In this document: piece after piece, positions 56,284 to 64,000 of the stretch | How positions within the stretch are numbered: the stretch's first letter is position 1 | Layout of the letters: each line of letters begins with the position of its first letter | Assembly (NCBI RefSeq): GCF_000016645.1 | Contig: NC_009441.1 | Span: forward strand, 744,001 to 808,000 | Direction: 5' to 3' | Source of the DNA: Flavobacterium johnsoniae UW101 | Lineage (GTDB): Bacteria; Bacteroidota; Bacteroidia; Flavobacteriales; Flavobacteriaceae | DNA length: 64,000 nt | Translations under genes and position numbers: made by a program | Notes under the pieces: generated by a model | The model's input: the letters and a program-made list of their open reading frames with translations, nothing else | The model's database searches: none | What the model was told of the DNA's origin: nothing

Positions 56284-58077
56284 ATGTCAAAACCGTCCTT
56301 AGATCTTCAAATTCTCACCTTGCCGGATAATCCCGGCGTCTATCAATATTATGATAAAGACGGGAAAATTCTATATGTCGGCAAAGCCAAAAATTTAAAA
56401 AAAAGGGTTTCCTCCTATTTCAATAAAATTCACGATACAGCCAAAACAAATGTTTTGGTTAAAAAAATCGTGACTATAAAACATATCGTCGTTCCTACTG
56501 AAACTGACGCGCTTTTATTAGAAAACAATTTAATTAAAACATTACAGCCTAGATATAATGTTTTGCTGCGTGATGATAAAAGCTATCCTTGGATTTGTAT
56601 TAAAAAAGAACCTTTTTCAAGAATATTTTTAACCCGAAGAATGGTAAAAGACGGATCTGAATATTTTGGTCCGTATACTAATTTCAAGATGGTTTATACC
56701 ATTTTGGATTTAATAAAAGAATTGTATCCGTTACGAACATGTAATTATGACTTGAGCCAGTCTAATATTGATTCCGGCAAATTTAAAGTTTGTCTGGAAT
56801 ATCATATTGGCAATTGTAAAGGTCCGTGCGAAGGTTTAGAACCTTTGGAAGAATATCAAAGACAAGTCAATGCAATTCGCGAAATTCTAAAAGGAAATTT
56901 CAAGGAAAGTTTAAAGGATTTTAAAAAACTGATGAACAATTATGCGCAGAATTTACAATTTGAAGAAGCGCAGAAAATCAAAGAAAAAATAGAAGTTCTC
57001 GAAAATTACCAGTCAAGATCGACAATTGTAAATCCGAAAATTACCAATATTGATGTATTTTCGATTATTTCTGATGAAAGTGCTGCGTATGTTAACTTTT
57101 TACAGATTTCTCATGGATCGATTATTCGTTCGCATACTTTAGAAATGAAGAAAAAGCTGGACGAAAGCGACGAAGAACTGCTGGAACTGGCGATTATTGA
57201 ACTTCGTGAACGTTTCCAGTTGATGTCAAAAGAAATAATTGTTCCTTTTGAAATTGATTTGGGCGAAAACATTAAAACAACCGTTCCCCAGCTTGGAGAT
57301 AAAAAGCAGATCCTGGATTTATCAATTCGAAATGCAAAATTCTACCGAATCGAACAATTAAAACAATTACAGATCGTAGATCCTGATCGTCACGTAAATC
57401 GAATTATGGCGCAAATGCAGAAAGATTTACGACTTCCGGTTGAACCTCGTCATATCGAATGTTTTGATAACTCGAATATTCAGGGAACAAATCCTGTTGC
57501 GGCCTGCGTAGTTTTTAAAGACGGAAAACCAAGCAAAAAAGATTACCGACACTTTAATGTAAAAACAGTTGAAGGCCCTGACGATTTTGCTTCGATGACC
57601 GAAATTGTGTATCGCCGTTACAAAAGATTATTAGATGAAAATCAGCCTTTACCGCAATTAATTATTATTGATGGTGGAAAAGGACAATTATCATCGGCTT
57701 TAAAAAGTATTGACGAATTAGGTTTAAGAGGTAAAGTTGCAATTATTGGAATTGCAAAACGTCTTGAAGAACTTTTTTATCCCGGAGATTCGATTCCGCT
57801 TTATTTAGATAAAAAATCCGAAACCTTAAAAGTTATTCAACAATTACGAAACGAGGCACATAGATTTGGTATTACATTTCACCGAGACAAACGAAGCAAA
57901 GCTGCGCTTAATTCTTCGGTAGAAAGTATTCCCGGCATTGGCGAAAAAACCATGCTTACATTAATACAACATTTCAAAAGTGTTAAAAGATTGAAATTAG
58001 CGACAGAAAAAGAAATATCTGCCGTTGTCGGAGTATCAAAAGCAAAAAAAATTGTCGACTTTTACAAAACCAATTAG
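56284..58077 (+). CDS. uvrC: Excinuclease ABC subunit C
   Basis: A 597-residue subunit of the UvrABC nucleotide-excision repair nuclease, which makes the two incisions around a lesion. The N-terminal GIY-YIG nuclease domain is LPDNPGVYQYYDKDGKILYVGKAKNLKKRVSSYF (about 13-50). A UVR motif (about 205-240, KDFKKLMNNYAQNLQFEEAQKIKEKIEVLENYQ) contacts UvrB. The RNase-H-like C-terminal nuclease has ECFDNSNIQGTNPVAACVVF and IIIDGGKGQLSSAL. The final helix-hairpin-helix pair is SIPGIGEKTMLTLIQHF. Four conserved Cys in the 155-185 region (RTCNYDL, VCLEYHIGNCKGPCEG) are present. The patatin gene follows nine bases after the stop. Confidence 0.97.
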   Translation: MSKPSLDLQILTLPDNPGVYQYYDKDGKILYVGKAKNLKKRVSSYFNKIHDTAKTNVLVKKIVTIKHIVVPTETDALLLENNLIKTLQPRYNVLLRDDKSYPWICIKKEPFSRIFLTRRMVKDGSEYFGPYTNFKMVYTILDLIKELYPLRTCNYDLSQSNIDSGKFKVCLEYHIGNCKGPCEGLEPLEEYQRQVNAIREILKGNFKESLKDFKKLMNNYAQNLQFEEAQKIKEKIEVLENYQSRSTIVNPKITNIDVFSIISDESAAYVNFLQISHGSIIRSHTLEMKKKLDESDEELLELAIIELRERFQLMSKEIIVPFEIDLGENIKTTVPQLGDKKQILDLSIRNAKFYRIEQLKQLQIVDPDRHVNRIMAQMQKDLRLPVEPRHIECFDNSNIQGTNPVAACVVFKDGKPSKKDYRHFNVKTVEGPDDFASMTEIVYRRYKRLLDENQPLPQLIIIDGGKGQLSSALKSIDELGLRGKVAIIGIAKRLEELFYPGDSIPLYLDKKSETLKVIQQLRNEAHRFGITFHRDKRSKAALNSSVESIPGIGEKTMLTLIQHFKSVKRLKLATEKEISAVVGVSKAKKIVDFYKTN

Positions 58078-58086
58078 CAGATTTTT

Positions 58087-60369
58087 ATGCGCCTAAATCA
58101 ACATTCTAACGTAACTACCCGATCAAAAGGATTCTTTTTAAATTCTATTTGCATCGCGTCGTATGTATTTTTTATGCTGCTAATACTGTTTCCCGAAACT
58201 TCTTTTTCTCAGGAAATAAAAAAAGACAGCGTAAAAAGACCTAAAATTGGTTTGGTTTTAAGCGGTGGCGGCGCCAAAGGTTTTGCACATATTGGAGTTT
58301 TAAAAGTTTTGGAAGAAGCCGGAATCAAAATTGATTATATTGGCGGAACAAGTATGGGATCTGTAATTGGCGGACTTTATGCTTCTGGCTACAATGCATC
58401 TCAAATTGATTCTATTTTCAAAAAAACCAATTTCGACGACCTTATTAACGATTATATTCCGCGTTCATCTAAAAATTTCTACGGAAAGAAAAATGATGAA
58501 TTATATGCAATAGTACTTCCTTTCAGTAATTTTAGAGTCGGTATTCCCGAAGCACTTTCAAAAGGAATGTACAACTACAATTTATTGAGCAGTTTAACGA
58601 GAAACGTTCGTCATGTACGTGATTTTAATAAACTGCCAACTCCATTTTTATGTATCGGAACTAATATTGAAACCGGCGAAGAAGTTTTGCTTAACAAAGG
58701 AAATCTTGTTCAGGCTATGATGGCCAGTGCTGCTTTTCCGTCTTTGTTTACTCCGGTAGAAATAGACGGCAATTTGTTAGTTGACGGTGGTGTTGTAAAT
58801 AATTATCCTATAAAAGAAGTTCGAAATCTTGGCGCAGACATTATTATTGGTGTTGATGTTCAGGATGATTTAATGAAACGAAAAAACTTAAAAAACGCAA
58901 CCCGAATCCTGGTTCAGATTACCAATCTGCAATCTATAGATAAAATGAAAAACAAAATAAAAGATACGGATGTTTACATAAAACCTGACATTCGTGATTA
59001 TGGCGTAATTTCATTTGACAAAGGCGAAGAAATCATCAGAAAAGGTGAGGAAGCGGCTTTTGCTGTTTACGAAAAAATCAAATCATTGGTAAATGAAGAT
59101 AACTTTTATAAAAAACCAAAATTAAAAGTTGCTACAGACACACTTAAAATTGAAAAAATAAATTCTGATCCATTAGACAATTATACGAGAGAGTACATTC
59201 GAGGAAAACTTCGCTTTAAACCCGGAAGCACAATTACGTATGACGATCTTAAAACGGGAATCAATAATTTAAATGCAACTCAAAACTTTAGTACTATTTC
59301 TTATTGTCTTCAGCCAAACGGAGAGAAAGATGATTTAGATTTGGTTTTAAAAGAAAACCCTACTCAAACCTTTCTAAAACTAGGACTTCATTATGACGGA
59401 CTATACAAAAGTGCTGTTTTATTAAACTTAACTCATAAAAAGACTTTCTTAAAAAATGATGTCACTTCGCTTGATATTATTTTGGGAGATAATTTTAGAT
59501 ACGATTTAAATTATTATGTAGAAAATGGTTTCAATATCAGTTTCGGTTTCCGTTCGCGACTAAGTCAGTTTAATAGAAACGTTACCACGAGTTTGAGCGG
59601 TCTAATTGCAGAGAATCAAAATCTAAATTTGATTAATGTTGATTTCATGGACTTGAGCAATCAGGCTTATTTTCAAACCATTTTTGTGCAAAAGTTCTTA
59701 ATGGGAGGCGGTTTAGAGTATAAATATCTTAAGATAAATTCGCCAACGCTTTCTAATGCCGAAAACATAATTGACAAAAGTAATTATTTCAGCGCCTTTG
59801 CTTATTTAAAGTACGATTCGTTAGATGATAAATATTACCCAAGTTCTGGTTTATATTTCTCTACAGACTTACAAACCTATTTAGCATCATCAGATTACAC
59901 CAATAAGTTTAAACCTTTTTCAATTGCAAAAGCCGAACTTGCTGTTGTAAGGCCATTATTTAGAAAAGCCACAATAAAAGTTGGAGCCGATGCCGGTTTT
60001 AATATTGGCAGTGACAGCGTTCCGTTTTTTGATTTTATACTAGGCGGTTATGGATATAATAAGATTAACAACTTTAATTATTTCTATGGATATGACTTTT
60101 TAAGTATTGCCGGAAATAGTTTTATAAAAGCTGACATTGCTTTAGATTACGAAATTTTTAAAAAGAATCATATTAGTCTTTCGGCTAATTTTGCCAATTT
60201 AGGAGATGATATTTTCTCTTCTGTTGACTGGGTTTCTATGCCAAAGTATACAGGATATGCAGTTGGTTATGGTTTAGAAACCATTATTGGTCCAATTGAA
60301 ATAAAACAATCCTGGTCTCCAGAAATGTCAAAAAGTTTTACGTGGTTTAGCATTGGGTTTCAATTTTAG
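58087..60369 (+). CDS. Patatin-like phospholipase with C-terminal BamA-like barrel (PlpD-like)
   Basis: A 760-residue protein. After an N-terminal hydrophobic signal region (about 21-42) comes a patatin domain: oxyanion loop LVLSGGGAKGFAHIGVLKVLEEAGI, the nucleophile serine in GGTSMGSVIGG (GxSxG) and the catalytic aspartate in DGGVVNNYPI. A POTRA-like segment (about 365-430, EYIRGKLRFKPGSTITYDDLKTGINNLNATQNFSTISY) leads into an outer-membrane beta-barrel of about 330 residues ending in the aromatic TWFSIGFQF. This is the PlpD (type Vd autotransporter-like) architecture, though in Bacteroidota the patatin may stay on the periplasmic side. It is nine bases after uvrC. Confidence 0.88.
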   Translation: MRLNQHSNVTTRSKGFFLNSICIASYVFFMLLILFPETSFSQEIKKDSVKRPKIGLVLSGGGAKGFAHIGVLKVLEEAGIKIDYIGGTSMGSVIGGLYASGYNASQIDSIFKKTNFDDLINDYIPRSSKNFYGKKNDELYAIVLPFSNFRVGIPEALSKGMYNYNLLSSLTRNVRHVRDFNKLPTPFLCIGTNIETGEEVLLNKGNLVQAMMASAAFPSLFTPVEIDGNLLVDGGVVNNYPIKEVRNLGADIIIGVDVQDDLMKRKNLKNATRILVQITNLQSIDKMKNKIKDTDVYIKPDIRDYGVISFDKGEEIIRKGEEAAFAVYEKIKSLVNEDNFYKKPKLKVATDTLKIEKINSDPLDNYTREYIRGKLRFKPGSTITYDDLKTGINNLNATQNFSTISYCLQPNGEKDDLDLVLKENPTQTFLKLGLHYDGLYKSAVLLNLTHKKTFLKNDVTSLDIILGDNFRYDLNYYVENGFNISFGFRSRLSQFNRNVTTSLSGLIAENQNLNLINVDFMDLSNQAYFQTIFVQKFLMGGGLEYKYLKINSPTLSNAENIIDKSNYFSAFAYLKYDSLDDKYYPSSGLYFSTDLQTYLASSDYTNKFKPFSIAKAELAVVRPLFRKATIKVGADAGFNIGSDSVPFFDFILGGYGYNKINNFNYFYGYDFLSIAGNSFIKADIALDYEIFKKNHISLSANFANLGDDIFSSVDWVSMPKYTGYAVGYGLETIIGPIEIKQSWSPEMSKSFTWFSIGFQF

Positions 60370-60509
60370 TAGTATAACCGAGAATACTTCAATAAAATCT
60401 GTCTATTTTTTTACTTCATAAAAATTATATCAAAAAAACTAAGTTATTTTATAGTTATAAATAATATAATTTTTATTTTTACTTCGAAAAAATTACGACA
60501 TTTGTTATA

Positions 60510-60575
60510 ATGAAAACAAATTGGACAGGTTTATTAGAGTATCTTCAATTCCTCATCAAGAGAAATCCTGAGTAA
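60510..60575 (+). CDS. Possible 21-codon leader peptide or sORF
   Basis: ATG-initiated frame encoding MKTNWTGLLEYLQFLIKRNP plus one residue, in the 317-base gap before the homogentisate dioxygenase gene. It could encode a small amphipathic peptide, or be coincidental. No clear promoter or terminator of its own. The rest of the gap holds only AT-rich sequence. Confidence 0.2.
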   Translation: MKTNWTGLLEYLQFLIKRNPE

Positions 60576-60686
60576 TGGCTCTATCGAATTGAAATAATCA
60601 GTTAATTGAAAAATTAAACTGGTTATTTATCTCTGCAATTCAAATTTTCGAATTATCTAATTTACTAATTATCTAATTGAAAAGCC

Positions 60687-61844
60687 ATGCCACTATATCA
60701 TAAACTTGGGGATTTTCCTCAAAAGCGACACACCCAATTCGAAAAACCAAACGGCGGATTTTACTACGAACAGTTATTCGGAACCGAAGGTTTTCACGGA
60801 CATTCGTCTCTGTCTTATCACGTACACAGACCAACGCAGGTTAAGGAAATTTTAAACTCATATTCGGTTGAACCTAAAATTGCAATCGGAAAAAATATAA
60901 AATCACTTCTTTTTAAAGGTTTTGAATTAAAACCTGAAAATGATTTTCTGGACAGCCGAAAAGCAATGTTAGTCAACAAAGACTGTATTATTGGTTTAGC
61001 CGCACCGAAAGAATCGCTTCGAAATTATTTCTACAAAAATGCCGATGCCGATGAAATGCTTTTTATCCATAGAGGAAAAGGAAAATTAAGAACCATGTTA
61101 GGAAATATTCCGTTTGAATATGGTGATTACTTAATTATTCCGCGCGGTATTATTTATCAAATCGATTTCGAAACAGAAGATAACCGACTATTTTACGTAG
61201 AATCATATTCTCCTTTTTATACTCCAAAACGTTATAAAAACCAATCTGGCCAGCATTTAGAACATTCTCCATTTTGCGAGCGTGATTTTATTCTGCCAAA
61301 TGAATTGGAAACGTATGACGAAAAAGGTGATTTTCTAATCAAAATCAAAAAAGAAGGAATGATCCACGAAGTGGTTTATGCCACACATCCGTTTGACGTT
61401 GTAGGCTGGGACGGCTACAATTTCCCATACGGATTTTCAATTCACAATTTCGAACCTATAACGGGGCGTGTTCACCAACCGCCTCCGGTACACCAGACTT
61501 TTGAAACAGCAGCTTTTGTTGTTTGTTCATTCTGCCCGAGACTTTACGATTATCATCCTAAAGCCATTCCGGCACCATACAATCACAGCAATATAGATTC
61601 TGACGAAGTACTATATTATGTTGATGGTGATTTTATGAGCCGTAATAATATTGAGCAAGGGCATATCACTTTACACCCAAAAGGAATTCCACACGGACCA
61701 GCGCCTGGCGCAATGGAACGCAGTATTGGTCACAAAGAAACTCAGGAATTAGCCGTTATGGTGGACACTTTCCGTCCACTTATGGTTACTGAAGAAGCTA
61801 TGGGATTGGATGATGGTCAGTATTACAAATCTTGGGTTGAATAA
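60687..61844 (+). CDS. hmgA: Homogentisate 1,2-dioxygenase
   Basis: A 385-residue cupin-fold, non-haem Fe(II) dioxygenase that opens the homogentisate ring to maleylacetoacetate in tyrosine/phenylalanine catabolism. Family stretches: ADADEMLFIHRGKGKLRTMLGNIPFEYGDYLIIPRGIIYQI, VGWDGYNFPYGFSIHNFEPITGRVHQPPPVHQTFETAAFVVCSFCPR, HSNIDSDEVLYYVDGDFMSR and TLHPKGIPHGPAPGAMERSIG. These contain the conserved iron-ligating His and Glu. Shorter than the human enzyme, as in Bacteroidota. It is followed on the same strand by 4-hydroxyphenylpyruvate dioxygenase, the preceding step. Confidence 0.93.
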   Translation: MPLYHKLGDFPQKRHTQFEKPNGGFYYEQLFGTEGFHGHSSLSYHVHRPTQVKEILNSYSVEPKIAIGKNIKSLLFKGFELKPENDFLDSRKAMLVNKDCIIGLAAPKESLRNYFYKNADADEMLFIHRGKGKLRTMLGNIPFEYGDYLIIPRGIIYQIDFETEDNRLFYVESYSPFYTPKRYKNQSGQHLEHSPFCERDFILPNELETYDEKGDFLIKIKKEGMIHEVVYATHPFDVVGWDGYNFPYGFSIHNFEPITGRVHQPPPVHQTFETAAFVVCSFCPRLYDYHPKAIPAPYNHSNIDSDEVLYYVDGDFMSRNNIEQGHITLHPKGIPHGPAPGAMERSIGHKETQELAVMVDTFRPLMVTEEAMGLDDGQYYKSWVE

Positions 61845-61858
61845 ATTCACTTTCGATC

Positions 61859-61969
61859 TAACCGCAAAGTTCGCAAGGATTTTACGCAAAGATCGCCATG
61901 AATAACTTAGCTCCCGATAACTATCGGGATTGCGATTTGCCTTTGCGTACTTTGCGGTTAAAAAAAATC
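61859..61969. repeat. Composite palindromic repeat between hmgA and hppD
   Basis: Outer arms AACCGCAAAGT...GCAA and TTTGC...ACTTTGCGGTT enclose an inner palindrome CCCGATAACTATCGGG. The outer arm words match the CTTTGCGGTTAAAAA in 9765-9905. Confidence 0.75.
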
Positions 61970-62033
61970 AAATCTTAAAACAACACTTCGGCCAAATCAA
62001 TTAAACGATTAACCGATTAAACAAATAAACATC

Positions 62034-63194
62034 ATGTCAAAAGAAGTTAAATCAGTAGAATACGGATTAGAAAAAATATTTGAAGGAGCGCAAGACTTCC
62101 TTCCATTATTAGGAACAGATTATGTAGAATTTTATGTAGGTAATGCCAAACAAGCCGCTCATTACTATAAATCTGCATTTGGATATCAATCTTTGGCTTA
62201 TGCCGGATTAGAAACCGGAGTAAAAGACAGAGCGTCTTATGTTTTAAAACAAGATAAAATCAGAATTGTTTTAACTACGCCACTAACAGCTGATTCTCCA
62301 ATCAACGAACATTTAAAAAAACACGGTGACGGAGTAAAAGTTGCAGCACTTTGGGTTGAAGATGCTACAAAATCTTACGAAGAAACTATGAAACGCGGCG
62401 CGCGTTCTTTTATGGAACCAACTATTGAGGAAGATGAATTTGGTCAGGTAGTTCGTTCTGGAATTTATACTTACGGAGAAACCGTTCATATTTTTGTAGA
62501 AAGAAAAAACTACAATGGTGTTTTCTTACCAGGTTACAGAGAATGGAAATCTGACTTTAACCCAGAATCAACTGGATTAAAATACATCGACCACATGGTT
62601 GGAAACGTAGGATGGAACGAAATGAATACCTGGGTAAAATTTTACGAAGAAGTTATGGGATTCGTAAACTTCCTATCTTTTGATGACAAACAAATCACTA
62701 CAGAGTATTCTGCTTTGATGAGTAAAGTAATGTCTAACGGAAACGGAAGAATTAAATTCCCAATCAACGAACCGGCTGAAGGAAAGAAAAAATCGCAGAT
62801 TGAAGAATATTTAGATTTTTATGGCGGACCTGGAATTCAGCACATCGCCATTGCTACAGATGATATTATTAAAACCGTATCGCAGCTAAGAGCCCGCGGT
62901 GTTGAATTTTTATCTGCTCCTCCTCATACCTATTATCAGGCAATCCCTGAGAGATTAGGTGTTCATATGGATATGATGAAAGAAGATTTAAACGAAATTG
63001 AAAAGCTGGCTATCATGGTCGATGCAGACGAAGATGGTTATCTTTTACAAATATTTACAAAACCAGTTCAGGACAGACCAACTTTATTCTTCGAAATTAT
63101 TCAAAGAATGGGTGCAAAAGGATTTGGTGCAGGGAACTTTAAGGCTCTGTTTGAATCAATTGAGAGAGAACAGGAATTGAGAGGAACTTTGTAA
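62034..63194 (+). CDS. hppD: 4-Hydroxyphenylpyruvate dioxygenase
   Basis: A 386-residue VOC-fold Fe(II) dioxygenase that converts 4-hydroxyphenylpyruvate to homogentisate, the substrate of the neighbouring hmgA product. Iron ligands are the H in YIDHMVGNV, the H in GIQHIAIATDDI and the E in DGYLLQIFTKPVQDRPTLFFEIIQRMGAKGFGAGNFKALFESIEREQ. The two VOC half-domains are visible (LGTDYVEFYVGNAKQAAHYY at the start). Length typical. The 189-base spacer after hmgA carries a palindromic repeat; fumarylacetoacetase is not in the window. Confidence 0.95.
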   Translation: MSKEVKSVEYGLEKIFEGAQDFLPLLGTDYVEFYVGNAKQAAHYYKSAFGYQSLAYAGLETGVKDRASYVLKQDKIRIVLTTPLTADSPINEHLKKHGDGVKVAALWVEDATKSYEETMKRGARSFMEPTIEEDEFGQVVRSGIYTYGETVHIFVERKNYNGVFLPGYREWKSDFNPESTGLKYIDHMVGNVGWNEMNTWVKFYEEVMGFVNFLSFDDKQITTEYSALMSKVMSNGNGRIKFPINEPAEGKKKSQIEEYLDFYGGPGIQHIAIATDDIIKTVSQLRARGVEFLSAPPHTYYQAIPERLGVHMDMMKEDLNEIEKLAIMVDADEDGYLLQIFTKPVQDRPTLFFEIIQRMGAKGFGAGNFKALFESIEREQELRGTL

Positions 63195-63303
63195 AAATGC
63201 ATTATTTTTACATTATGCAAAAAAAATCCCTATAAAATGATGATTTTTATGCAAATGTTATGTTAAACTTACTATTTGCTATTTTTTTTATCGACTTTGT
63301 ATC

Positions 63304-63425
63304 TATCTTTGCACTCGCAAATCAAGAAGGGGTGGTTTCCTTCTGAATTGATATAAATTTCATAATTTATAGTTTTTTGGTTAGTTAATAGCATAAAAAC
63401 TCAGTCTTCTTGACTGAGTTTTTTT
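63304..63425 (+). ncRNA. Candidate small non-coding RNA (unidentified)
   Basis: TATCTTTG (63304-63311) matches the -7 consensus, with TTTG at 63275-63278 as a possible, slightly distant -33. About 90 bases later an intrinsic terminator forms (AAACTCAGTC-TTCTT-GACTGAGTTT, 63397-63422, followed by T7). The stretch between contains no open frame I would accept and has internal complementarity (GAAGGGGTGG/CCTTC; AAATTTCATAATTTAT). The promoter-to-terminator arrangement suggests a discrete transcript of about 110 nt. I cannot match it to a named RNA family. It could also be just a leader for the gene at 63492, but the terminator argues against that. Confidence 0.45.
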
Positions 63426-63491
63426 GTTTTAGTACATTTGGAATAGAATTTGCATTTCTCTATCTTTATAATAGAATGTAAAAAATGTACT

Positions 63492-64000
63492 ATGAAAAAG
63501 TTCGTCCTCATTATATTAATTCTCTCTACATTAAGTTTCGACACACAAAAGGAAGACGCTTTTAATACAGGAGAATATTTCAAATTTAGAATTCATTACG
63601 GAATTGTAAATGCCGGCTATGCTACTCTCGAAGTCAAAGATGCGACCATAAATAACAAAAAAGTGCATCATGCTGTAGGCAAAGGTTATACGACTGGTAT
63701 GTCAAAATTTTTCTTTAAGGTTGAAGATCTTTATGAGAGTTATTTTGACAAAGAAACCGGAGAACCGTATCGTTTCGTTAGAAAAATTGACGAAGGGGGT
63801 TATACCAAAAATCAGGAAGGTTTTTTTAACCAAAGTGAAAATAAAGTTTTAGTAAAAGATTACAAACGAAAAACTGAAAAAACGATCGTAATTACTGATA
63901 ACGTGCAGGATATTGTATCGTCTTTTTACTTTTTAAGAAACCATCCGAATATAGACAAATTAAAATCGGGTGAAGCGATTACAATCGATATGTTTTTTGA
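63492..64000 (+). CDS. DUF3108-like secreted protein (3' end outside window)
   Basis: The frame opens with an N-terminal signal-like stretch MKKFVLIILILSTLSFDTQ and runs open to the window edge (at least 169 codons). The sequence EYFKFRIHYGIVNAGYATLEVKD, HHAVGKGYTTGMSKFFFKVEDLYESYFD, EPYRFVRKIDEGGYTKNQEGFFNQ and VQDIVSSFYFLRNHP matches the DUF3108 family, periplasmic or exported proteins of unknown function widespread in Bacteroidota. The gene is truncated by the window, so the C-terminus is not seen. Confidence 0.85.
   Translation, partial: MKKFVLIILILSTLSFDTQKEDAFNTGEYFKFRIHYGIVNAGYATLEVKDATINNKKVHHAVGKGYTTGMSKFFFKVEDLYESYFDKETGEPYRFVRKIDEGGYTKNQEGFFNQSENKVLVKDYKRKTEKTIVITDNVQDIVSSFYFLRNHPNIDKLKSGEAITIDMFF

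Overview
The window looks like a chromosomal segment of a Flavobacterium (Bacteroidota, Flavobacteriaceae). DNA is AT-rich, many genes carry the TAnnTTTG -7 promoter element typical of this phylum, and Shine-Dalgarno motifs are weak. Lineage-typical genes include PorZ of the type IX secretion system, the Bat aerotolerance operon, an ileS-dksA-lspA neighbourhood, an OmpA protein with thrombospondin type 3 repeats, and many proteins ending their signal peptide in F-A/S-Q. I saw no tRNA, rRNA, CRISPR array, IS transposase or prophage.

Layout. 1-9.3 kb is accessory-like: the end of an HMG-CoA synthase, a secreted C1q-like surface protein, a divergent small-protein/HTH-regulator switch, a LytTR regulator beside a membrane protein, a GNAT enzyme, and a coupled pair made of an ABC-ATPase-like protein without a P-loop and a beta-repeat/DUF4116-like protein. 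9.3-10 kb is gene-free and full of palindromic repeat fragments. 10-15.5 kb holds aminopeptidase P, an alpha/beta hydrolase, ferritin, an AIM24-family protein and another hydrolase. 15.6-16.7 kb holds the first roadblock/LC7 module. 17-26.7 kb encodes an AddAB-type nuclease/helicase whose subunits are separated by ompA and kbl, then lspA. 26.9-28.0 kb holds a second, paralogous roadblock module lying between lspA and dksA. 28.3-38.4 kb reads leftwards: gdhA, porZ-recO-secreted TPR-like protein, ileS-dksA. 38.7-44.6 kb is a mixed block (beta-barrel protein, cystathionine gamma-synthase/lyase, DUF3298-like lipoprotein, AlbA_2 protein, SDR, aldo/keto reductase). 44.8-54.5 kb is one rightward moxR/bat cluster. 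54.6-60.4 kb has 5-formyl-THF cyclo-ligase, a succinylglutamate-desuccinylase-like protein, uvrC and a patatin/BamA-like protein. 60.7-63.2 kb holds homogentisate and 4-hydroxyphenylpyruvate dioxygenases (tyrosine catabolism). The window ends inside a DUF3108-like protein.

The strongest lead for an undescribed system is the duplicated roadblock/LC7 module. Each copy has two adjacent roadblock-like genes (A then B) transcribed divergently from a very small basic protein. The small gene of copy 1, 47 codons at 16583-16726, has its own promoter-like element and terminator. B1 and B2 match at about 78 of 122 positions when aligned by eye. Other leads are the P-loop-less ABC protein coupled to a beta-repeat partner, a four-helix-bundle gene flanked by a perfect 19-bp inverted repeat inside the bat operon, a short promoter-to-terminator non-coding transcript candidate near 63.3 kb, and a family of palindromic repeats whose loops are conserved while their arms differ.

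All functional calls rest on recognising motifs by eye. No database search was possible.
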